Below are positions 10,605-20,609 of a DNA stretch of 36,590 bases, one piece after another. Numbering within the stretch: the stretch's first letter is position 1; every line of letters begins with the position of its first letter. Both the position numbers and the translations under genes were made by a program. The notes beneath the pieces were generated by a model. The model searched no databases and had not been told where the DNA came from. It saw nothing but the letters and a program-made list of their open reading frames with translations. This DNA comes from Podila epigama (Eukaryota > Mortierellomycota > Mortierellomycetes > Mortierellales > Mortierellaceae), in NCBI GenBank assembly GCA_015679605.1, contig JAAAVE010000062.1, forward strand, positions 316 to 36,905, in the 5' to 3' direction.

Positions 10605-12067
10605 ATGGACATGTTCAACACTGACTCGGGGTTCAGACCTCCTTCGCCATTGAACTTTGCTCCTCCGAGTCAAGGTCTCTTTGGCGAACCCCTTGGACTC
10701 GATGGTAAAAAGACAGATATATCCTTTGTGTGTGCATGGTTCATGGTTCATGGCCCATGGCAAACATCCAATATCGCACTAACATTCTCATATCCAACTC
10801 ATCAATCATCCTTGTAGAGTTCCGCTTCAACGGTCAGGACTTTATCAACTTACCTACATCACCTCTACCCATGGCCACCGACCCTTCCATGTCACTCTTC
10901 AATCCGTCCGAGCAACGCTACTTTTCAGAGTTCCTCGACACCCTCGTCGTCGACCAGGACTTTACCTTTGACCCGTCATCAATACCCAACCTGCCCAACC
11001 TCCCTCTCTTCTCACCCGACACCATGCCTAGCAGACTCTTGATCGATCCCATGACCGGCGCCACTCTTCCAAACGCATCATCTCCTTTTGGCAACCCGGC
11101 ACAACAACATCTTGGCGCCAACTCCATGGACTTTGACATGACCTCGCCCTCGTCCCAGTCCAGTTTCTCACACTCTTCCCTGCCAAACCATTATGGCCGT
11201 GGCGGATTCCCTTCGCCTCAAGGTGAATCACCCATTTCTCCCATCTCAACAACATCCTTACTTCACTACACCTCTTCCACTCATCCCATCTCAATCCCAT
11301 CCAAGAGGAACAAGACAAACAAGGGCAACGCAGTCAGTGTCCCCTCCTCTTCCAGAAAGGGTAATAGCAGTAGTGTCTCGAATAATAGAGATGCCACCCC
11401 TATCCAGCAGCAACTCTCAAAGTTATCTCTTAATGGCAAGACTTTCAGCAATGGTACCAACACAACTATTCATTCCAGAAAGAACAAGAGAGGCGACGAC
11501 GAGGACGAAGAAGAGGATGAGCTGGCGCACATCAAGGACAGGGATGCTCACGAAAGAAACGCCTCGGTCTCGGACGGCTCCATCTCGGATTCCGGAGTGT
11601 CTTTGTCAGCAACAACACCTACTTCCACATCAACAAGAGCGACGAAAGGCTCTAGAGCAGATGGTACTACTGCATCATCCACACTATCAGCAACAACGAA
11701 ACGCAAACCATACAAGGAGCTTTTGACAGAGGAAGAAAAGCGGGCGAACCATATTGCTTCTGAACAGAAACGTCGCAACACGATCCGGAATGGATTCAAG
11801 GACATGACCGAGTTGATTCCTGACCTCAAGGACCTCAACAGTTCCAAATCCACCATTCTCTTCAAGGCGGTCGATTTCATCAAACATCTCGAGCAAAGGA
11901 ACCAGATATTGCAGGAAAAGGCATCGCGTCTCGAGTCCCGTCTTTTGTCACAGCGAGAAGCCGCAGATCCCGCTTCGTCATCCTCGTCCTCTTCATCATC
12001 CACCTCAACATCAACAGAGAGACTTCAAGAAATTCCACACATTTACCCAGTCTCTTGCAGCCGTTAA
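10605..12067 (+). CDS. bHLH-zipper transcription factor, class B (2 exons)
   Basis: Exons 10605-10704 and 10818-12067 join in phase (Asp then Glu-Phe-Arg-Phe) to give 449 aa. The bHLH domain lies at about residues 339-395: a basic region with NHIASEQKRR (344-353), helix 1 through FKDMTELIP, a loop, and helix 2 with KAVDFIKHL. A short leucine-zipper-like coil follows (EQRNQILQEKASRLESRLL). His345, Glu349 and Arg353 occupy the 5-9-13 positions of class-B bHLH proteins, which bind CACGTG E-boxes. The sequence LTEEEKRANHIASEQKRR recalls fungal Ino4-like and animal Mlx/Max-like proteins, but I cannot decide between them. The N-terminal 330 residues are Ser/Pro/Asn-rich with an acidic stretch (DDEDEEEDE) before the bHLH, consistent with an activation region. 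The C-terminus is a Ser run and unconserved. Confidence 0.88.
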
Positions 12068-12498
12068 TGAGGGACGACACCCTTTTTTTTTTTTTTTTTT
12101 CTTTTTTTCAGATTTTTTTTTTTTTGTATTTTTTTTTTCTTTTTGTCTTTCTTATTGTTCACCATATCCTTGTTTTTTTTGCCTTTTTTTTCACTGCATT
12201 TCTCTCTCTTTTTTCACTATCTCTTTTCAACCTCTTGCTTCTTTTGCTTTGATATGTACCATAGTCTATATCTCTCGCTCTTTCTTTCGCACACACGCGC
12301 GCTCTCTCCCCGCTTTCTTCAATACCCCTCACAATTCACTGTGTCGCGTTCAAATTCACATTTCAACTCTCAAGACCACAAAACAGCGCCCATCAAAAAT
12401 GTTACAATAAAAAAATACAACAAGTTTTCAACCAATGTATTGTACAATTAATACAGCCATTTTTTTTTATACACGCAAGTAAAAAAAAAGAAAGAAAA
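12068..12498. other. T-rich convergent 3' region between bHLH and ATAD2-like genes
   Basis: This is 431 nt shared by the two converging 3' ends. It begins with long T runs (12080-12260) followed by CT-rich sequence. No gene is seen. Confidence 0.55.
12406..12411 (+). promoter_or_regulatory. Putative polyadenylation signal AATAAA for the bHLH mRNA
   Basis: A canonical AATAAA hexamer lies about 340 nt after the bHLH stop codon and is the first on that strand. It is about 90 nt from the stop codon of the opposite gene, so the two 3' UTRs may overlap. Confidence 0.4.
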
Positions 12499-15400
12499 CT
12501 ATGAGAAAACATCATTAAAGGCCGCAGTAGCCTTATCCTCCGAATCGCGATAGTCTTGATGAAGCTTGGTCACAGAACTCAATGTCTGCCTCATATCCTG
12601 CGAGATGGAAAAAAAAAGGTGGGTTCAATATTTAGTAATCGTCGCCATCATGTTCAAAAGAAAAGGAAGAGGAGCAGGAACAAGAACAAGAACACGAACA
12701 TGAACACGAACACAAACAACAACAATGCAAATGACGACTCACCTTCAACAAAGCATCCTTGTTCCAGTCGCGTCGATGCTCCCAGATATCGGCATACAGT
12801 GCAGCGCGCAATTGGTCCAGCTCCTCCACTGTACTCCCTTCAGTCTCATGTACAAGCGCTACCTTCAACTTGTCAACCTCCTTCTCATCCAAATGCAATT
12901 GCTTCATCTCTTCCTCTTTTCCTTCCGGCACAGAGTCATCATCCATGCTGACAAAAGGTACCTGCTCAGGCACAGGTACACGGGTTGTTGACGAAATTTC
13001 ATCCTCATCCACTATTACCGTTTTGTCACGAACAGGCAACGACGTTTCGACACCCACTCCATCATCTTCCTTCTTGTACGCCTCTAACGTGCTACCATCC
13101 TCTGTTGACAAGGATATATCACCGTTAGCATCAACACCTCCATTCGACAGGGCCGTTGCCATAGGTGTCATCTCTGCCTCTACCGCAGTACCCTCCACCT
13201 GCATCTCCATATCCTCACGCTCACGCTCACCCTCCATCTTGGACGACACCAAAGGTGTCTGATCCATGGTGGTACTGGGTATATCCACGTCCATTGCCTT
13301 ACTCTCCAGTTTCTCTTGTTCCGACTCGAACGGATTCTTGGAGATCCCAGTCGCTGTCGATGACTCATCACCTTGAACAGTCTGGGCCATCGATTCAGCC
13401 ACCACCACACTCTCTGTAGTCGTCGCAGCAACAGTACCATCCACATCCACTTTATCTCCCCCAGCTGTCGCTCCCTTCACAACTTCCACCTTGGTGGTCG
13501 CAACAAAGGAAGAAGAAGTAGAAGGCTCAATGCTGTTCTCGCGAGAGGACTCAATGCCAAGACGCGCAAGCGCCATCCGGTTCCTGATATAAATCTCTGG
13601 GTCATCAGGCACTGCTGGTGCTTCAAGACCCAATCTACGACGACTCATCCGTTCGCCCTGTACCTTTTTTTGTGCCTTTATCTCTTGGCGAACACGATTC
13701 GCCGTCTTTTCAGTCTCTTGGATGAGTTCTGGGTCTAGGCGTCCTACCATCGAATGAACCCAATCTTGGAACCCTTGAGCCTATAATGAATTTTAAACAT
13801 GTTTGCAGTATACATACACATACACATGAATGAATGGTTTTGGTAAGTACGACATGCGAATGAGAAAGAAGAAAAAAGAGGCAACCTCGACACAAAAAAA
13901 AACAAGTTTCCAAAAATTACCCGATACACAATCCTGTTCGGATCATGGATATCATTATACAAACTCGCATTCTCAACAATCTGGTCAATGTCAGCCAAGA
14001 ACTCTTTCACTTCAAGGTACCGGTGGTCACTGATCTTGTCATTGATGGTCGTCAGATCCATTGGCTTCTTGACAATCTCATAATAATCAACCGACTCTTC
14101 AGGCTCCACAGGTCGGAAAAAGGGTTTGAACTTGCGTTCCTTAAACAGCTCATCCACAATACTCCGGAGCGAAATCCGAAGCTCCCGGAGAACATATTGG
14201 TCATGCTCCTGTAACAATCGCTTCTCCTCTGCTGTTGGCACTCGTGGTGCTGGCGCGGGGGCCTTGGGCAAAGGTGGGACCTCTACAACATTCGCTCGCT
14301 GATTGAAATCTGTCGGGGGACGTACAAGATCCTGAAGGACAGGCTCAAAAAACGAGGCGCGCTGGATGGATCCTGGCTTGGACAGCTCTATCTGACCCTT
14401 GGCACTCGATAGGAACCAGCGGCGGATCGTGATCGGCAGAGCTTGGAGCGGTGTCTCACTTGTTGCAAGAAAGAGAATTGCATCCTCTGGATTCAAGTCT
14501 TCGAGTAGGTTCGAAAACGTTGCCTTGACCACATCCGACACCACTGTCCACCACACATCAATATGGGGGATGTAAATCACACTGGGTGCATGTCGCTTCA
14601 CCTCGATAAAGTACTGCACACAGGCTGCCTCGGGTGTCCGATTGGATTCTGACATGAGCGCAGCAAGATCAAACTGTTGGACTGTGCATCCTTCCAGATA
14701 GTGGAGAACAGCGGGGCCAATATGTCTCTGTCCCATGCCTCGAGGTCCCGTAATCAATATCCTAGGGCGGAACATCTTGAGCTTGGCAAAACTACGGTAT
14801 CCCATTGCCTGGAAGGCCGAGTCCTCATCTTCATCTTCCTGACCCTTGGATGACCTCGTCTTGGATTGAGGAAACACTCCATTGACAACTCTACAGATCC
14901 GGTCCAGTTGATCCTGGAGCAGCGGCTTGATATTCTCGGGCAAAGGAATGGCTGTGGCACCTGTGACACGATAAGACGCGGGCGTCAACGACTTTGCAGA
15001 CTTTAACATGTCTACCTCCTCCACAACGATCGTCGACGGGTAAATCAAAAGCTTCTCGTTGCTTTCATAGATTTGTGGATATCGTCGCCGGATCGCCTTG
15101 AGGGCAGCCTCGGTGCAAAGCGCCTTGATATCAGCACCGCAATAGCGCGTCGTTAATCGCGCAAGCTCGTCCTTGAACTTTTCGTCGAGTGCTGGCTCCC
15201 ATCCAGTGGTATTGATGTCGATGATGGCCCGACGCGCTGCCTCATTCGGCAAAGGAAAATAAAACTCTCTGTCAAATCGCCCCGGCCGTCGCAGAGCTGG
15301 GTCAATGGAGTCAATCCTGTTGGTCGCTCCAATGACGATCACCTGTCCTATGATTGTCATATTGTAGAGTTATGATAGGATACTGGCCAGGTTATTATAA

Positions 15401-17933
15401 TGGTATTGTGATTTTTGGTGCAGTTTCCCAACGGTTGTTGTGAAAATAGGTTTCGACAGGTCGTCTGAGGATTCCAACAGGATGTTGCGAGTGATATGGT
15501 AGATAGACAGCTTGCACTCTTGCGAATGAAGCAGCATGTTTCAGCAAGAAAAAAATGATAACGGCGAAAAAAAAGAAAGGAATATAATACCTCGCCCATC
15601 GAGACCATCCATGAGAGCAAGCATGGTCGAGACAATGGATGCATGGATCTGTTCTTGTTTGCTTGAACGAACGGGACAGAGACCGTCAATCTCATCGAAA
15701 AAGATGATGCTAGGTTGCCATGCTTTGGCTTCTTCAAAGAGCAAGCGTAGCTGTCTTTCAGCCTCACCCACCCATTTGCTCAAGCAGTCAGCACCCTTGC
15801 GCATAAAGAATGCCACCTTTTGAGTCTCAGTCGAGCAACTCGTGGCCAAAGCCCGGGCCAGCAGTGTCTTGCCAGTGCCTGGTGGTCCATGGAAGAGTAC
15901 ACCCCTCGGTGGCGTCATCTGGAAACGCGAGTAGACTTCGGGATAGAGTAAGGGCAGGATGACCATCTCTTTCAGAGACTTGATGTGGTGATCCAAGCCG
16001 CCTACCTTGTCAAAGTCTACCGTATTTCCAACCGCCAATGGATCTGTATCCGCAGGTTGACCTCCACGCATCGCAATCACATCGCGTCGCGATTCGGCCA
16101 ATTCACTCAAGTTCATGGGTAGGATGCGTGAAGAGCCCGCTGATGTTCGCCCCTTGCTGTTGGATCTCCTGTTGCTGAAACTTCGAGAGCCACGCTCATC
16201 ACTTGAAGAGTCTCCAGCCCGTGCCAGGGCATCGAGAAAACTCGGTCGACTTGACCTCGAAGGACGCGTGTAGTGGTCTCGTCCCCCAAACATGTTTGCC
16301 CCTCTTGAAGTCCTTGGTCGGGCTGGTGAGGTGATGGGGCGGTCGGCGATATAGGTTGGTCTGTTCTTGGGTCTTTCTCGAAGATCGTACTTTCTATCAG
16401 CCTCCTGTTGTTCGCGCGAACGAGATGAGAGCTCAGATTTGGATGGCCTCGACCCATTAGAAGTTGTCGCTGTTGTGGTGGATTGTTTCATGTTGTTGGC
16501 TTGGGGACGTGATTGGAGCCTCGTCCGGAGGCGTGTTGACCGAATGAGGCCTGATTCGTCCCCTTGCGGCGTCTGGTCCCGAGCTGTGCTTCTACTCTGT
16601 TCTTGGTCCTGATCCTGATCCTGGTCCTGGTCGTGGCCATGGTCCCTGTGTTCATCCTCATCTGTCCGTCCACGCTGGCGACTATTTCGATCGTGTGCTC
16701 GATCCCAAGACATTTGGTTTCTAAAGTTTGCCTCTGTGCGACTGCTGCTTCTTCCGCGAGTGGGTCTATCTGGCGTCAAGTCTCGATCATTGCGCGACAT
16801 TGGCGAGTCTGGTGCAAGTGATCCACTCATGCCACGCGTGATTCTCATATTCTCAGAAATAGGTCGAGGTGGTGGTAGTCGTGGTGGGTCTCTTTTGGAA
16901 AGAAGAGATCGTGTACTGGTCCGGTACATTGTTTCCGACTCTGCATACTGGCGAGAGTTCCTACTCGAAGCTCGAGGAGGAGGCCTTTTCCGAGTAGGGG
17001 ATGAGACCGGGTTACCAATTGGGAATGGCTTTGGTGCGTTGATGGAACGACGGTCGCGTAGAGTCCGTCTAAACGTCGTTGGTTCATTTTGGATGGACAA
17101 GAGATCCGAATCCGCTGCCTGTTCGTATGCTTCTCCTTCGTCATCTTCATCCTGATCATCATCCTCTTCGTCTTCTCCGTCACTCAGATCTTGACGCGTG
17201 TTTACATGGTTGTTGTTGTTGTTGCTGGGATGAGAGCGACGGCGGCTCTGGGGGAGGTCCCGCTCATCTTCATGTTCGCCTTCCTCTTCGTCTTCCTCTT
17301 CGTCTTCCTCTTCGTCTTCATCCTCGTCCTCGTCGGTAAACAGGTGATCCACCTCGGCATAATTGACTCTTTTCACACCTCGTGTCGTGCTCTGGGTCTC
17401 GTTTTGGGTCGTGGTTTGAGCGTTCGGCCGAGTGGTGTGTTGACTTTGAGGAGAATCTGATATTGACAAGGTCGAGTTGTGAGAGCTAAGATTGGAATCC
17501 GTCCCAATTGACTGACTGTCCTTTGTATTGCTGTTGAGGTCTGATGTGGATTGTGGTTCAAGTTGGAGTTGAAGTTGAAGTTGACTTTGGCTTTGGCTTT
17601 GGCTTTGTTCAAGCTGGATGCCGTTGACCTCATCCTGTTCATGGATACGTCTCCGCTTGGGTTCGTTCATGTCGTGATCTGAAGGAGGATGTTGTGCCTG
17701 GTACGGGATCTCTGAGTGGGGTGCAAGGGATGGTGATATGGAATTGTCATCGCTCGAGATGGTTCTCTTGAGTGGAAGATCTGGACTTGCCACAGATGTT
17801 GACTCGACGCTATCCTGTCGACGAAGTACGTATGAGATGACTTTTTGCTTTTCACAAGTAAAAGATGAGCAGTTTATAAAGCACCTTTTTCTTAGACATG
17901 TTTATGATGAAAACATACCAGTTCAAAGTCCAT
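12499..17933 (-). CDS. YTA7: Yta7/Abo1/ATAD2-family AAA ATPase with bromodomain (5 exons)
   Basis: Exons 17933-17919 (15 nt), 17814-15591, 15347-13921, 13780-12743 and 12597-12499 join in phase to give 1600 aa. The family acts in the nucleus on histone H3-H4 deposition and nucleosome density. In order: a long disordered N-terminus with acidic DEDE runs (about 160-240) and Arg/Ser-rich sequence; AAA1 with Walker A GPPGTGKT at 648-655, Walker B FFDEID around Asp712-Glu713, and RRPGRFDREF; a second AAA module whose P-loop reads GPRGMGQR (947-954) and lacks the Walker lysine; a bromodomain at about 1128-1230 with Tyr1210-Asn1211 as the acetyl-lysine-binding pair; and an acidic, Thr/Val-rich tail. 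A degenerate AAA2 is normal for this family. The final exon (DMRQTLSSVTKLHQDYRDSE) completes the C-terminus. The long open frame starts with GTG, so the 15-nt first exon (MDFEL) is needed for an ATG. It is divergent from the TSTD2-like gene. Confidence 0.93.
12655..12728. repeat. GAACAC/GAACAA hexanucleotide repeats in an intron of the ATAD2-like gene
   Basis: Degenerate hexamer repeats fill most of the last intron (12598-12742). On the coding strand they read as TGTTCT/TGTTCG pyrimidine-rich DNA upstream of the acceptor. Confidence 0.7.
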
Positions 17934-18572
17934 TGATGACCTGCGTTATGTGTCAAGTGGATGGTTTTTCACTATTTTTTTTTTCCTATGGGATGAATAA
18001 TATTATGACACGGTATGACACTACAGGCTGTTTGTCAAGAGGAGGGGGAGGAAGTGGGGAATAATGATCCAGGTGTGTGAGAGAAGGAAATAGTAGGAAT
18101 AAGCCAAGCAAAGAACATTTTATTGCGTTATCTGTTTTTTTCATTTTTCTTTTTTGCCGCCAAATATTCGACAGTGTAGACAGAGCAAAAATAAATATAG
18201 GACGACTGAACACGTACTCTGATCAGGAGCGTGAATGCCTTGGTGGTCTGAGAATGAGACGTGTTCCTGTCAAGAATAGAGTGGGAAATCTCGGGACGTG
18301 ATGAAGCTGTACGATGGAACAAAGGGAGTGATGTGTGGTAGAAGGATTAGTGCGTTGTCTTTTTTTTCCTCGCGTTTCTCGAGGATGGCGGAAAACGATT
18401 AATGTTACAAGGAAGGATGGAAGGGATGTAATAAAAAAGAGATTCATCTCTTAGGGAGAGACAAACTCAAGGGAAAAAAAAAGTGACTGTGGGTTTCTTT
18501 TGCGCTCTCTTCTATTGCACAATTACAATTGAACCCCTCTACACAATTCACATCTTTTTTTATTCATTCCTC
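17934..18572. promoter_or_regulatory. Divergent promoter region of the ATAD2-like and TSTD2-like genes
   Basis: This is 639 nt between the two start codons of oppositely oriented genes, so it must carry both promoters. The sequence is mixed AT-rich DNA with poly-T runs at about 17972 and 18360. I cannot point to a specific factor site, and no additional open frame looks coding. Confidence 0.55.
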
Positions 18573-20334
18573 ATGGATCGAATGCATCAAGCCGACTATC
18601 GCATTGCACGCACAAGGGCTCAGGACTTGTTACTCAAGGAGAGACACAAGGATGATGGGACTTGGCATTGCTGCGACACTAGGTTTGAGCAGACAAGTGA
18701 CATCTATCGTCATTTGGCAAGACAGCATATTAGTCTCATTGAACAGGACACTGAACGAGAACTAGAGTTGATTCGATCCAAAAAGGCCGAGGCTGCAGCA
18801 AGAGACTCTGCAAAGGCATACAAAGGACGACGTGCTGAAAAGTATGGGAGTGACCCGATCCACCTTGGTTGCTCTTGCGATCCCAGCCTTGGCACTGTTA
18901 TCCTCTTTTACGCATACCTGCCCATCAATGACCCGTTGGCACTGGCTCAGCTGCAAATGACGTGGTCCCAGGACCTGGGCCTGAGCGGCAAGATCAAGGT
19001 GGCGACGGAAGGCATCAACGCTACATTGGCAGGACCCTCAGATGCAGTGCAATCCTATATAGACTCGCTCACGAGCCTACCAGAGTTTTCTCCGTTCCAA
19101 CTTGCCAAGCCAACTGCGCCCATGACGACAGTGGAGGCATCAGCTTTTGACAAGAAGCAGTACGATTTTTTTAAACCAACACCAGGATGTGTTCATGTCT
19201 TTGGTGGCAACATGTCGATCAAGGTCGTGGATGAGATCTGTCCGCTTGGAGCTCCAGAGCTCAGTGTGTACCACGATCCTTCAAATCGGCCAGGAAAACT
19301 ATCACCAAGAGACTTTCATGAAAAGTTACAGGAGATGGGTGGCAGGGAAGATGTGGTGGTTCTGGATGTCAGGAACTATTATGAGAGTCACGTCGGTCAT
19401 TTCCCTGGAGCAGTCAAGCCGCCGATCCGAAAGTTTTCTTCATTTCGGGATTATGTTGATATGAATAAGGAGGTCTTTTCGGGAAAGACCATCCTTTCCT
19501 ATTGCACTGGAGGAATTCGATGGTATGTATGAGGTTTTATGATTGTGACCTTGTTGTTGCTCGAGAGACTAGTATGGTTGTGATTGTTCGGGCGAAACTT
19601 TTTTATTGTCTTTCTTTCATTCTTTGTTTCTCTTCAAAAAAAACCCCCCACGACTCAAAGTGGACACCATACAGTAAATACAAACAAAACAGCTCATGCT
19701 GACCATGTCTCACTCCTCTGTACATTCTTTCTCTAGTGAAAAGGCAACAAGCTATTTACGAAAGACATTGGACGATGGATCAGAGTCAGAGTCCACTAAA
19801 GTGCTGATGCTGGAGGGAGGCATCCACAATTACTTGGAGTGGATCAAGCACGAGGGACGATCCAAGGAGTCACTGTGGCTTGGACGCAACTATGTATTTG
19901 ATGCACGTCAATCCATGGGCTTGGATGGGGCATTGGCAGATGGAAAGAGTCAGAAAGAAGAGGAAGAAGAGCAAGTACCAGGCAAATCCATCATTACGTT
20001 CTGTCAAGGATGTAATGTAGCGAGTGCGCGGTATGTCAAATGCTGTAGCTTTGGTTGTCACAGATTGATTGTGGCCTGTGCAGAATGCTCACCGGTCCCG
20101 ACTGAGCCCAACGGAGACAGTGGCATGTCCTGCTGCGACGAGTGTCTTGACATGGGCACCAAGCTACGCGAGTATTCTCAGGGGTCAACTGGAAGCATTG
20201 ACACCACTGACATCACAGACACCACTGGACTCTCAAAACACGTCCCCCACACAAATACCCCCCGAGTGAAGCGCGGCATCTGCGCGTGCGAACGAAATCG
20301 TCGTATCGAATTGGGAGTTCAAAGTCCAAATTAA
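18573..20334 (+). CDS. TSTD2: TSTD2 / TrhO-like rhodanese-domain protein (2 exons)
   Basis: Exons 18573-19522 and 19737-20334 give 515 aa. Residues ~31-52 (WHCCDTRF ... HLARQH) look like a small CCHH zinc-finger-like motif. The next ~110 residues (VILFYAYLPINDP, LSGKIKVATEGINATLAG) match the N-terminal domain of the UPF0176/TrhO family. The rhodanese domain begins near VVVLDVRNYYESHVGHFPGA and carries the active loop YCTGGIRC. The catalytic Cys317 codon is split by the intron (TG from exon 1, T from exon 2), and the downstream EKATSYL and LEGGIHNYLEW are typical. A cysteine-rich C-terminus (CQGCN, CCSFGCH, CAECS, CCDEC, CACERNRR) probably binds zinc. Bacterial TrhO hydroxylates tRNA uridine-34; whether eukaryotic TSTD2 does so is not settled. 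The domain architecture is clear, the reaction is inferred. Confidence 0.9.
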
Positions 20335-20609
20335 GCTCTTTTTTTTATCTTCTCGTTTTTTTTGGGGCTGAGCCACCAAAATACATCCTTTCCATGGGAT
20401 CCACACCACACACATTCACACACATTCTTATTCACACACATTCACGCACACACATTCACCAGACATTCACACCTCCATCCACTGTATACATCTCTATCCA
20501 TCCAACAATCCACACCTTCACCTTCTCATCCAACCACCTTCCACACACTACACTACATTACACTACACTACAAAACATTCCTCTCAAAACGCACTCCAAC
20601 TCATTCACA
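20335..20609. other. Short spacer and pyrimidine/CA-rich leader of the cyclin gene
   Basis: This 275-nt tandem spacer is rich in CACATTCA-type repeats and CACTACA runs just before the cyclin start codon. It must contain the TSTD2-like 3' end and the cyclin promoter. No gene is seen. Confidence 0.5.

Noticed and set aside
16736-17460. Plus-strand open frames inside the ATAD2-like gene, one with a hydrophobic run
   Set aside because: They are shadows of acidic and Arg-rich coding sequence on the other strand; the hydrophobic run is the complement of Glu/Asp codons.
18483-18572. Upstream in-frame ATG of the TSTD2-like gene, adding a hydrophobic N-terminus
   Set aside because: The extra residues come from T-rich promoter or leader sequence; the ATG at 18573 is followed by charged coding-like sequence (MDRMHQADYRIAR).
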